Source: Reticulascus tulasneorum (taxonomy: Eukaryota > Ascomycota > Sordariomycetes > Glomerellales > Reticulascaceae). From it: DNA of 64,000 nt. Each line of letters starts with the position of its first letter. Position 1 is the first letter of the stretch. This document shows positions 12,437 to 25,193 of this stretch, piece after piece. The DNA lies in assembly GCA_001557505.1 (NCBI GenBank), contig LSAX01000008.1, positions 1 through 64,000 on the forward strand, given 5' to 3'. The notes beneath the pieces are model-generated. The model was given only the letters and a program-made list of their open reading frames with translations, searched no databases and was not told the origin of the DNA. The position numbers and the translations under genes are program-made.

Positions 12437-12450
12437 AAGTATATAAAGGT
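12437..12450 (+). promoter_or_regulatory. TATA-like box
   Basis: AGTATATAAAGG lies about 75 bp upstream of the ATG at 12520, a plausible spacing for the following gene. Confidence 0.5.
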
Positions 12451-12519
12451 AGACATGCTCCCCTTACTCGCTGTACGTCAACCCTGACCATATCCCGTCT
12501 ATTACGCCCAGCAACGACC

Positions 12520-13419
12520 ATGGACAACACCATGGACACCACCATAGACAATACCAACCTGCTCGCTAACATCGTCGAGCCGATTCGGCGTTTTCCACTT
12601 ATAACGCCAGCCGGAAAGCGACTCTTCTGGAGTCTTAGCGGGCCGCTTGAGAAGGCCATCCAGGTCGCGCCTGACCAATATTACCAGCCAGGCGCTATTA
12701 TGGAGCCCTATTTCCGTCCAGGTCCCACTCCCGTGCCTAACATCACGACGACGAGCTGGCACCCTGTATCGCAGGAGTCCCTCTTGGAGCCTAACCGGTC
12801 GTCCGTTACCGTCAAGGTCTCCTGTCTCGAGGATTGGGAAGCCCTGTGGGCCGAACAACACCAGAGATGCGACGAATGTTTCGACGACCGCCACGACCCT
12901 CGGAACACTTCACGCCGCGGCCCCGACCCCGACGAGGAGTATGACCCCAACGACGACGACTCCGACAACGATAACCCCGATGACGAATGCGACCCGCGCC
13001 ACTACTTGCTGGAGTGTTGCGGGGAGAAGCGGCCCCGCGCAGGAAAGAAGTCGCAGCTCGAGGTCATGAGCAGCGGCGCCTTCCTCACGGTGCACGACTA
13101 CGTCTCAGCTGTACACCCGTGGCTTATGGCCATGCGCGAGAGACTCTTGGACGCCATGGGAAAATTTGATGGTCGTAACGTGCCGTTGCCGGCTGAGACT
13201 AAGCTAGTTGTTGTAGGCTTTGGGTATGGGCCGTTACGCCTCGGTAATGAGGAGTCTTGGGTTCGCGGGCGTAGGAAGCTGAGCAACGCTCCGGGGCTAG
13301 GAGTGGAGGACCCTAGACACGAGGAGCGCTCACGTAGGAGTATGGCGCGCATGCTGGCATTGTCCGCGGCCAGGATACAAGCACTAGAGACGGAAAGGCT
13401 TCGTGTGGATCAACAGTGA
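12520..13419 (+). CDS. Hypothetical protein with acidic linker
   Basis: A single-exon frame of 299 residues that I do not recognise. The first ~130 residues are mixed and Pro-rich. A strongly acidic Asp/Asn/Pro segment follows (about 130-165, with DDDSDNDNPDDE), then a conserved-looking C-terminal part with HDYVSAVHPWL and an Arg-rich helix to the end. No signal peptide or membrane segment is evident. G+C is higher than in the flanks, and the frame is uninterrupted across a region otherwise full of broken genes, which argues that it is coding. It follows the MITE-like element directly. Function unknown. Confidence 0.6.
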   Translation: MDNTMDTTIDNTNLLANIVEPIRRFPLITPAGKRLFWSLSGPLEKAIQVAPDQYYQPGAIMEPYFRPGPTPVPNITTTSWHPVSQESLLEPNRSSVTVKVSCLEDWEALWAEQHQRCDECFDDRHDPRNTSRRGPDPDEEYDPNDDDSDNDNPDDECDPRHYLLECCGEKRPRAGKKSQLEVMSSGAFLTVHDYVSAVHPWLMAMRERLLDAMGKFDGRNVPLPAETKLVVVGFGYGPLRLGNEESWVRGRRKLSNAPGLGVEDPRHEERSRRSMARMLALSAARIQALETERLRVDQQ

Positions 13420-13710
13420 CTGATCATTTATCGTTGTACATTACGTGCATGGATTTGCTTTAGTTACCGCGTGTTGTCACAGGTAATTACAGTAGGTATC
13501 AGGCATCGTCTCTCAGCCGCAGGTTTACGTGAAAATCTCGCCGTCACGGTAAACCTAAGAACTGTCCCACATATCACCAGTTTAAGAAGGGTTCTATAGT
13601 TGATTTTGATTGAGCCTGGAATAAAAACAACCTTGCTGTTTACTTGCAAGACTGGCTGGCTCACTTCGCCATTTTCATCTAGAGTTCTTGGAGTATGCGG
13701 CATGTGGCAA

Positions 13711-14091
13711 TTAGCCTCTATTGTACACCGACAGCTGGTTGCCTCCACCACACAACTGGAGACCGTTGCCTAGGCAGGGCATATTGCAGTTCGTCTCCGC
13801 CGCGAGGATCGATCCTTGATTGAAAAAGTTTCCGCAAAAGACTGTCATCATGTCAGTATCCATTGTTTTCGTGGAAACTTGATGGTCTCAGCCTCGTGAA
13901 AAGCCACGTCGATGACCGGCCATGGGCTTGAATTCACATTCGCGACCGTATTCAACGCCCAAGTAGCTCCAGCTCGCCCCGCTCCAGTCTACACACTGCT
14001 CAAGAGTCATGTCGTCGGCGACGAGAGCGCTGCTGCTCAGGGCCCCGGCGCCAGCTTTCGCCAGTGAAGGAATTAACGTAAATTCCACCAT
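13711..14091 (-). pseudogene. WSC-domain fragment, frameshifted
   Basis: The minus strand carries most of a WSC (cell-wall/carbohydrate-binding, Cys-rich) domain: DDMTLEQC, then SYLGVEYGRE, then after a 96-bp intron (13842-13937) FCGNFF, NCNMPCLGN and LCGGGNQLSVY. The domain start lies in another frame. A run of four G on the minus strand (plus-strand C run near 14043-14046) shifts the frame just before the Ser-rich start of the core. Two of the usual paired cysteines appear to be missing (in VDWSGA and in GREFF). No signal peptide is attached. The simplest reading is a pseudogene remnant of a secreted or membrane-anchored WSC protein, though a sequencing slip in the homopolymer is possible. 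Confidence 0.6.
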
Positions 14092-14247
14092 CTGAAGCCG
14101 ACGTCACATATATGAGAACTGTACTAGTTTGACGGAAAACCAGTTACGAATCCTAATCCTAAGCCAAACACTTCAACGCTTCCTCGCCTTGCAGATATCA
14201 TCCGTCTTGACATCCGTCTCGGTATCTTTTTTCGTCAGTATTGATTG

Positions 14248-14268
14248 GAGGGGGCGGGGGGGGGGGGG
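14248..14268. repeat. Poly-G tract
   Basis: About 20 nearly uninterrupted G residues with one C, in the intergenic region 14092-14563. Otherwise that region shows no gene. Confidence 0.85.
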
Positions 14269-14563
14269 ATGACAGAGGGGAACGACCTAGAGGTCAGGAA
14301 TAGCAGCCTACCTCATTATCCACCCAATGGTTCGCTGAGATTAATTACCCGTCATACGGAGGATACCTGGTGACCTGGTTCCTCTAGATGCGGTAATATC
14401 GAGCCGCCTCACCCCCGCAATCCTGAATCTTAGTCTCAGCTACAACTTCAGGTGATATTGTATAATGGCTATTAGCCAACTTTGAACTCGGCGACCTGTA
14501 CTGGACGAAATATTCGTTATGTAAAGAATCCATGAAATTCGTATTGATGCTAGTCGAGGAGCC

Positions 14564-16010
14564 ATGAAGTCTCCCAGCTCGAAATTATTCATCGCGCTGT
14601 TGGCAGTAACACACTGTGGTGCTTTCTTCATACAGCAGAAGCGCCAGATTGCAGGCGGCTGTGCTGGAAACGTCACCCTCAATGCCTCAAGTAACATATG
14701 GAAGACGCAGAGGCTCCACGCCAACACGTTTTACCGGAGGAAGGTCGAAGTCGCTGCTGCCTGTATTGATGATCCAGAGCTGAAGCGGAAGGCGTTCAAG
14801 GTGGGCGACGTTGGCAGCTTCGTTTGGCTGTGAGTTCTCATGCCACGGTTGAAAAGCACAGCAAGTTTAATCGCTCATCATAGATCCGCGGACGGCGACC
14901 ACAGGAATATCGATATGGCCGCTTCAAATGTCGTCTGCGGGGAGATCCTTGGGCTGGTGATCAACGGCCTCCCAAATTTTAGCTGCGATATCCCAGGAAC
15001 GCACGATATTTACGCCGGGAAGCCAGGGTACTATTATCCGTGGATTGACGGTATAACACCCTATCTGAGGACTTTGATTACAGATTCTCCTCTAAGTCCA
15101 GCCATCACTGACTAACACCCTCAGCCATCACGGATAGTATCAAGAACAACCCGAAAACCGCGTTTGCGCTAATCATTGAGCCAGGTCTCCTGTCGGGTGT
15201 AATTCTCAATGACCCCACAATCAACGAGAAGATGGTCATTGGAGGGTACCGTTTTGAGAATCAGAATCCGCCGTCGAACTGCCGCGTTCTCGTCGAGTAC
15301 TACCGGAACCGTGTCCCGTATGCGCTGAAGCAACTGAATCTGCCTAACGTCGTCATGTACCTCACCTCGATGCTGACCATGAAGGGCTCCTCGGCTGGCG
15401 CGAGAATGTTCCCGTGGCCGCTGCTGAGATGGTGAGGATCATCAAGGCGGCGGGAAGTCCAACGCAGCTCAGGGGCTTCTCTATCAATGTCGCCAACTTC
15501 AACAGCCTGCACGCGTCGTCCTCGTCCCAACAACTGTACATTGCTCTGCTGACTGTTCCTCACAGCGACTCCTCTCCAGGTGAATTCGCCTCCGCCGATC
15601 GATATCCCGATAACCCTTCCTCCAACAGCATAGTATACGCCCGACACCTCTCCGCAGCTCTTACCATTGCCGGAGCACCCCGACTCCTCGCTGCCATCAT
15701 TGATACCTCCCGCAGCGCTGTCCAGGGCCTGCGCTTCGATCAGACGCACATGTGCAACCTCAACGGAGCGGGCTTTGGTATCCGTCCCTTGGCATGGGAT
15801 CGCGATCGCGAAGTCGATGCGCTTGTCTGGGTCAAACACGGCGGTGAATCGGATGGGACCAGCGAGCCCGAGTCGCCGTGGTTCGATGAGGAGTGTGGTG
15901 GTGAGGACGCCTATAAACCGAGTCCGGCTAGGGGAGAGTGGAGTCAGGGATATTTTGAGATGTTGGTAAAGAATTCAAAGCCGATCATTTCATCAGATGG
16001 CCCAATATAA
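14564..16010 (+). pseudogene. GH6 cellobiohydrolase-like gene, broken
   Basis: Three exons (14564-14829, 14884-15050, 15125-16010) follow the glycoside hydrolase family 6 fold in order: a signal peptide (about residues 1-21), a Tyr/Ala-Asn start of the catalytic domain, SFVWL, NGLPNFSC, IIEPG, LNLPNVVMYL, LGWRENVP, GFGIRP and GGESDGTSE. Exon 3 is broken by a 5-bp tandem duplication, ACCTC twice at 15359-15368, which shifts the frame inside the DAGH-equivalent catalytic loop. Compared with Trichoderma Cel6A, the residues matching Tyr169 (Asn), Asp175 (Ser) and Asp221 (Gly) are already lost; those matching Asp263 and Asp401 remain. It was therefore probably non-catalytic before the frameshift. 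There is no carbohydrate-binding module. Confidence 0.8.
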
Positions 16011-17866
16011 CAAATTGAGCACAGATGTGCGAGGGAGTTTCTGACGAAGCCAAAGCAACTTCCCATGAAAAGTTGGGGCTCACACACCTACTCGGGACTC
16101 GAGCGATGCGAGTGCTGAAACAATAGTACAAATCTGAATTCAACTTGTACATTGCTCATTTCGTGGTATTGCGCTGCTGGTCATCTGTATCATGGTAATG
16201 GCAACCGTGGTGTCTTCCTGCCGACACTCTCGGAGAAGAGCGTGGACAATTTAAATGGGGCCAACGAAGTCGGACAAGAGTAGAAAATTAGGTTCTAGTT
16301 CAGCGATCATCACTACGGCGTATGGACGTAGCGACACTGGACCACCTCTAGACTCTCAGCAATCAGTTCTCTACAAAAAGAGCGATAGACCCTAGGCGAT
16401 GGAATGGCAGCTACGTCTCAATGGACTGCACACATACACAATATCTTCGAACGAGCAACGGTGTCTCCCGCAGCCATCACACGACCACCTCGTTACCAAA
16501 GAAGTCCTCCCGGAGCGTCAGCGAGGCTAACCTAGTGCTCGCTTTAATTAGGACCCCAATTATTTTGATGTTGAGGCGTGGAGGAAGGCGGGAGCAATAG
16601 TCCGAGGAATACCTCTTCTCGCCTGCTTCGTCGTAGGCATAGGACTGCTGCGATCCCCAAAAGTCGTTGTGGCGGGCGTCCGAGCAGCCATCCTACAAGC
16701 GCGAGCCACGCCAACATGGTTTGGCTGGTATAAGCCTGGTAGCTCCCAATGTAACTAAGAATAAGGGAAGTCAACTCAGCTGCCCACACTCAAAGCAAGC
16801 TCTCAAACAACTGAACAAAGCTAAAAGCGGAAGACGATTTCGCTAGTGACTATAGAGATGAGAATTATTGGCATCACTTCGTAATAATGACCCAATTAAG
16901 ATATAAAGCCTATTACTGGGAGTCTCCCTTTTTGTGCATGTGCCCACCTTCCTCATGTTCACCATTAAACAGTGCATCTAAATCGTGGAACACGACCATA
17001 ACACCAATTTTCGAGAGAAACCTCGGAGAATCCTGCCTGAGATGAGTTGTAGTGTCCGGCGGCTACGCGACTCGTCACTCATACAAGCACTGCGCTGATG
17101 TAGGTGTTTCCGCTAGTACCCACCGGATACCTGAAGAAGCCAGGCTGATTCCAAACCTTCAGCCTCACATGTCTCCTGTGTATATTTAGCTGTATGTTTC
17201 TTAATGTAAGAATTAATTCAACTAGGATATAATATCAGACAAAACGTTACACTAGATAATTATCCAAATTATTAATATACTTTTAGCCAGCCTTGGGTTT
17301 TGTGTGACTCTATTCAGCTGAGAGCTGGAGCATTACATTAGTCTCGTCATGCCGTCAGCTTCCAAGACCGTTGTGTGACATTCACGCTAAAGTTGTACCT
17401 CTGTTCTACAACGCAACCCTCGTGAATGTATATCGTTGCTTTGCCCTACGGCAGGAAATTAAAAGTCACATCTTCAAACTAGAGAAACGAATCCAACTGA
17501 CTTGATGGCTTGTAAGTAGGCATGATATGATTCGATGGCAAGGCACACAGCCAAACTTGTGTGACGTCAAACTCAATGCTGTCACCGGCACGTTTTGTAT
17601 CACATAGCCGTCTATGCGACTACTGAGGGGGAGGAGGATAAGGGACTCTCAAAATACTCGTCTGTTTCGATTCTATGTCCAAGCTACATTTTACGTCCAA
17701 AACGACGGGCAAAGTTTCACTATATATATCATATAAGATGGCCCTTCCTCGTCTCCCATTACCCTGACCATCAAGTCTCAGCGCATCTTCTCAAACCCCA
17801 TTCTAAACTTGATTTTCATATACAAACTCTGTCTCTAGACACATATAAAACCCCTGTATTACAAAA
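16011..17866. other. Long intergenic region, nothing identified
   Basis: About 1.85 kb without a credible gene. Frames are short and unlike any family I know. The right end, with TATA-like CATATAAAAC at about 17841, is the promoter of the chitin-binding gene. Confidence 0.5.
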
Positions 17867-18222
17867 ATGCATGTCTTCAAGGCAGCCAGCATCATTCTGG
17901 CAGTCGCTGCATTTGGCGTTGCCTTACCTGAGCCTGCTTATACTCCTGTCCTTGACCCGAGACAGGGTCAATGCCCTTGCCCACCTGGGCTGTGTTGTTC
18001 GCAATACGGCTACTGCGGAACAGGACCCGAATACTGTAAGTTTCCCAATATCCACTACTTTGAGTCTTCAAGATAGTTCAAATCTGATGTAGTTCGCTAG
18101 GCGGGGGAACTCAGCCTACATCTGGCCCAACTGGTTCCGGCTGTGGTAGTGGTCCAGCATGTGCTCCGGGGCTATGCTGCTCGAAATGGGGATATTGCGG
18201 AACTGGACCTGACTATTGTTAG
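17867..18222 (+). CDS. Small secreted protein with two CBM18 (hevein-type) domains
   Basis: Two exons (17867-18035, 18101-18222) encode 96 residues. An N-terminal signal peptide (hydrophobic IILAVAAFGVA, cleavage near ALPEP) is followed by two chitin-binding type 1 cores, CPPGLCCSQYGYCGTGPEYC and APGLCCSKWGYCGTGPDYC. They are joined by a Gly/Thr/Pro-rich linker, and the protein ends exactly at the last Cys of the second core. The CCS-x-(Y/W)-GYCG signature with its aromatic residues is the chitin-oligomer-binding face. Such small secreted CBM18 proteins shield fungal cell walls or bind chitin fragments; an effector role is inference. The intron falls at the end of the first core. It is the only intact gene among the broken neighbours. 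Confidence 0.9.
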
Positions 18223-18657
18223 GCTATTTTCCGAAATTTCTTGGAATGGATCATAACGGGGCCATATCCCGTAGGCCGTGGTCAGAAGGCATGCTTCCAG
18301 AATATGCAGGTTTTCATAAGGGATATCTGTAATATGCCACATCCTGGGGATATAAATACCTAAGTTAAAATACTACCTCGTTTATCATGTGAAGGACTTC
18401 TTAACATATATGTTCTGCTTCTGCGATAAGTATTGTAGATACTGTGACCCCCACATATATGCATTGTTCTACGGTTCACCATAACTATCGCTCATAATAA
18501 GTTCAGTAAAGTCATCACTGATAGGTTTACCACGTCCCTTTAAACAATAGAACGGTCGTGCAAAAGCTATCTCATTCTTAAATATACCTTGCAATTAATA
18601 TACTATAAGATATAAATAAAAAACTTTTATTTTCTATAACTAGTTAAAACCATCAGA
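18223..18657. other. A+T-rich intergenic, no gene seen
   Basis: The 3' flanks of two convergent genes. Only A+T-rich non-coding sequence is visible. Confidence 0.5.
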
Positions 18658-20100
18658 CTATTTATTACACATTCTTTGGTGTATAAACTCCATCACGAGG
18701 GCAGCATTATTTTTGTCTGCGAGGTTGATAGCCAGAACAGGGAGTTCACCTAACCTTGATAGGTATGAAGTGCGGAATTTATTCGTGAAGAACTCTTGAC
18801 CTTCATAAATATCCAGCGGGTCTCCTTGGTAATCAGGAAAATATCTCTTAATTGAACTCATCCCAGAGAGTATCCGCTCCCGACACAAGTTCACGCGGTT
18901 GAGAAGGAGAATGATCGTCGAGTTCGCAAACCACTTCGAACTAGCCAGACTATCGAAGAGCATCAAGCTCTCCATCATATGGTTTCCCGACTTTTGCGTT
19001 TCAGGATGTCAGCCCACCGCGGCCAATGTTTTAAAGGTTACAATATTACCCACGTTGTCATAAACTAGCCCATTATCATAACCATCGAGGGCAACAACAA
19101 AAAGCATACATCAACATTTTCGAAGATGTGAATCCATTTCGACCTTTCTGACCGAGAGCCCCCGCAGTCCCAAATTCGGTACTTGAGCGGTTCTATTGGG
19201 ATGACAACCTCTGATATGCCGGTCGTTCGGTCTCTCACAGGGAGGAAATCCTCCACTGTTGGAACGTAATTTACATCAAGTAGGCGATCGAAGCTGGCGA
19301 GGAAACTTTCAATGAATTAGCTGCGGCAATAGTATAGAGATACCTCAATTGGTTCAAAAAGTCGTAAGAGGAAAGGGAATGGGCCTCAAAAGCAGCGATA
19401 CTCCTGTCTCCAGTCATAAGTGCATGCTGTACAACGGGTTCATTGATCAGTTGTTGAATAAGCTGTGCTGCCAGAGACGGAAATTTCGCATCGTAGGTCG
19501 AACTTTCATACTGGTCGGTACATTCTTCAAAAGCCTTGAATCATATGTTAATATACGATGCTACCAGACGCCGAGGTACTAGTTCTGCATGGAGCTAGGA
19601 ACATGCTCGGACGAACCTGAATCTGAGCAGTAAGCTCTGGGTGTTCTTGGCCGTCGCCCTTCTGGATACGGTCCACAACCCGTAAGAATTGTTGCAAAAT
19701 ATTGAGATAAATCGGGTATCGATAGCTAAGGAGGCGGTCTGCTGCTTCATACATGTACGTATAGATTAAGCTCCTGATGAAGGTAGTCTTGCCACTAAAC
19801 TGATCGCCTACAGATGGAAAAAACTGAGTCAAATGAATATGTAAAATGCCTGGATTGACGACCAGGGATGGAATAGAGAAGATGTTGTCACCCACCCAAG
19901 CAGATGAGTTTGATTTCGCTCTTGTTAACTCGAATTGGCTGAATACGCGCAGTGCTCTTTGTCACCTTTAGAGTGGTCTCGGATTTTAAAGTCTTTTTCA
20001 ACCCTAAAATACGCCGGACACTGCGGAATTTCATTTTAAGGACCCCATGGTTCGCGGAAGCCGAAGGATGCTCAATCCAAGAAAAAAAACCAGTTTTCAC
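18658..20100 (-). pseudogene. Divergent G-protein alpha subunit, frameshifted
   Basis: Minus-strand exons spell a heterotrimeric Galpha in order: a basic N terminus, a P-loop across the first intron (LGDQFSGKTT), a helical domain, switch I (RDRTTGI), switch II (DCGGSRSERSKW), FVVALDGYDN and LLNRVNL, ending about 100 residues later. Three departures from the family stand out. The catalytic Gln of DxGGQRSE is Ser. The guanine-specificity motif NKxD reads NRVN. The TCAT motif near the end is not recognisable. The frame breaks between ENVDV and VVALDG, in a T5 homopolymer on the minus strand (plus-strand A5 about 19098-19102), one base short of an open frame. It is either a decaying paralogue or a homopolymer error in an otherwise odd Galpha. 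The start at 20100 is uncertain. Confidence 0.75.
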
Positions 20101-20289
20101 AAATGTGTGGGAGATTGGTGAGACCCAGTTTTAGCGATAACTAGCCAGTCACCGTCATGAGTTGAACCCCCTCTGCAAGATGATTGGGCGCTGTTCGTGC
20201 TAACTAGATATAGAAAAGTGTCATATATCAACGATTTCTGTGTCTGTCATCCCCAGACTTCCCAGTTATAACAACAGAATTTAGCCTCG

Positions 20290-22469
20290 TTGCTCGTGCG
20301 AGGCGGTTATCCCAATTCAATGCAAATGGATGCCAAATTTCCTCCCCGCGTGGCTAGCTGCGACCTATGCATGAAGACTTCTGGCGAGGGAGTCATTAGA
20401 TTGCCGCTTCACACAAGGCTGGGGCGAGTAGCAGAGGCGGCGATATTTTGCTCATTCTGTCGGACTATTCAGGATGGGGTCAATATCTTTTTGGGATCCA
20501 AAGTATACTCCAAAGAGACAGACATCAACATCGTGCCCGGAGATTTTGGACGACCATTGAACGTACTATTTGCCGGTCGCGAAAAGTCTCGCCCTATAGC
20601 GATTCAGTTTTTCGGCACTTTTCGTCAGTTATTTTGGTTGGTTCATTGGCCGAGATTTGCTTTTTAACTTGTTTTGGCATAGAATAGGATATGGCATCAA
20701 CCGTGTTCGGTACTGCAAGAGACATCGTAGCCGACACATCATCAGACAGCGTCGTTGCTGTGCTAAATGACATGGTTGGCAAATGCAACGGACTCCATGC
20801 TTCTTGTGTCCCAGAAAACACGAGGTTGCCGAGGAGGGTTATCGATATTGGCACCGGTAGCACGGAAAGCAAGGTGAAGCTACACATCTCAACTGGTCAG
20901 GTGGCCCGCTATATAGCACTAAGCCACTGTTGGGGTGCACAACAGTGTTTCGTTACCAAAACAACTAATATACGAGATATGGAACGTGAGTCCCCTGGGA
21001 GCACATACCAAAGACGTTCAAGGATGCAATTCAGATTGCTAGGATGTTAGGAATACGTCATTTGTGGATTGATTCCCTGTGTATCATCCAAGACAGCGAG
21101 TGAGAACTTGTTTTCTGAAAAACTTTGAAAGAAACAGGCTAATATTAGAATATAGAGAGGATTGGAGGGAGCAGTCGGCACAAATGAGTGAGATATACGC
21201 AAATGCCTATTTAACAATAGCAGCATCCCTGGCTGCTGGGGATGACATGGGCTTTCTTGGGCCACGACATGCCCACATATCACACCTACATCAAACGGAA
21301 ATTCAAGGATCGCAAGCACTAGTGCATGTTCGAGAACAGATACCCCATGATGACAGCCTCGCCTCCTCACAGGCACAAAATCTTCTTTTTACGCGTGCAT
21401 GGTGTTTCCAGGAACTGCTCATCTCACCAAGAGTCTTGACTTTCAATAAGGCCGAACTGCAGTGGCATTGTCGAGAGAAAGCCGGTGCGAGTGTGACGAT
21501 TGGCATGATACCAGTTTGGCGCTGGACGCCAGCTTACTTCAGACCAGGAGGCGCACCGTCCAAGCCACTAATAAGAGCTACATGGCCTGGTATCGACTCG
21601 TGGAGACATATACGACTCTCAAAATCACTGTGCCAACTGATCGGCTGCCGGCATTATCTGGACTCGCAAATTGCTATCAACAAGGACTCGGTGACGAGTA
21701 TTTGGCTGGGCTATGGAAGGAAGATTTGTACCACGGCTTGGATTGGCAAGTTTCCTACAATTCTCCAGGAATTGGGCGACTTCCCCCGGGGTAACTCGGC
21801 CCAACGTGGTCATGGGTGTCGGTCGACGCGCCAATTTTTTACACCTGCTGCGTCCCAACAAATCAGCAGAGTGCCTGGAATGAACCAGATGAACAAATTG
21901 GCCAGGAAGAGGAGAGAATTTGGGAGGTCCTAGGTGCCAGCTGGAGCACTGGCCTAAACCACCACGGAAGACAGTTACCAAATCAAATTCTCAATCTGTT
22001 TGGCGCACCAGTTCAAGCAAACCTATCAATGCGCTCTGTAAATAGGGCGGCCGACGAGGGAATTGTTCAGATTTCGATCACAAAAGACGGGAATCCGCTA
22101 AGGCCTGGTCATGGCTCCTTCGTGTTCAGACCCGACGTTCCTCTTCGACGATACCGAGTCAAATGGAGCAAAGGCTCGTGGTATTCGGCGGCTCGGTCAC
22201 CCTCTGTACCAGGAAAGGGAGATCCAGCATTTGAAGCCAGGGTCTGGGTCCTAAAATTAGGAAACTGTCACCTAGTTTTAGGCGTCTCGCCTACCTTTGA
22301 TAAGCCTACCTTTGATAAGGATTATAAACCCTCTCTCACATGGAATTCAGATCTTGAACGAGTATACGAGAGACTAGGCGTATTGGTTGCCAGCAAGACA
22401 GCACAAACGAAAACGATTACAGAGTACTGGAAACCATCAGCAGCCATTAAAATGATGCTTATTGCATGA
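20290..22469 (+). pseudogene. HET-domain (heterokaryon incompatibility) gene, broken
   Basis: The HET domain is readable in pieces: a Cys-rich N terminus (CDLCMK, CSFCRT), YIALSHCWG, then HIPKTFKDAI and LWIDSLCIIQDS, DWREQSAQMSEIYANA, TRAWCFQELL, DRLPALSGLA and TWSWVSVDAP. A normal intron lies after QDS. The coding sequence is interrupted at least three times: a frame change near 20985-20990 before the PKTF block, another near 21470-21485 after the QWHC block, and an in-frame TAA at 21792-21794 just before the TWSW motif. HET proteins trigger cell death on non-self recognition. This copy cannot encode a full protein as sequenced. The C-terminal ~215 residues remain open. Confidence 0.8.
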
Positions 22470-23132
22470 TGATGCCAAGCGGCATTCCCTTGTTATTGGG
22501 ACAAACCTTTTTACCGCTCAGGACTGCCTAATTTAGTACAGAGATATATTCATGCATGTGATAGTAATTGGCTGTAGTAATCCACGGCGTATGCCGCCAA
22601 AAAAAAAAATCGCAGAGCTTACGACCGACATTTAGCCGTTTGTATGACGAGCCTGCAAGGGATATTGTGGAGCGACGAGTATGGATTTGCCTCTGCGGGG
22701 ACTGCGAGTCTGCGACTCAGCTTACAGACTGCCGCTTTCGGAGACGGGCATGGCGGGGCAAGCTTTTCGTGTGTCATTTTGCAAGCAAAAGTTTGCTGTC
22801 AAGATGCGGGCCCTTGGACCCCGCCAAAACGCAGCACCGAAAAGGGTGACTCACAGCCTCACAGGTGCGTAATGTGCATAATGAAATTTCTGCGGGGAAG
22901 CTTGCAATCTCGAAATCTCGACCATACTCATACTACTTACTCTCCCTGACACTCCAGAGTTCAAATTCCCAATTGGCATTGCAACAACAATCCCAATTCC
23001 TGCCTCCCTTCAATCGACCTCCCAATTGGCATTTCAACAACAATCCCAATTCCTGCCTCCCCTCAATCGACCTCCCCTCCATCGACCATCTCTCCATCGA
23101 ATTCGAATTCGAACACGCGAGCTTCGTTCACC
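22470..23132. promoter_or_regulatory. Homocitrate synthase upstream region with 53-bp tandem repeat
   Basis: Two head-to-tail copies of a 53-bp unit lie at 22968-23020 and 23021-23073, starting CCCAATTGGCATT and differing at a few bases. They sit 60-165 bp before the ATG, probably in the leader or core promoter. The rest of the region has no gene. Confidence 0.7.

Positions 23133-25193
<2,061 letters not shown>

Noticed and set aside
16544..16789. 81-codon minus-strand frame with a hydrophobic start
   Set aside because: No start context, no family resemblance and no continuation by splicing.
17595..18092. 165-codon plus-strand frame overlapping the CBM18 gene
   Set aside because: Runs out of frame through the chitin-binding exon, whose two domains and signal peptide are unmistakable.
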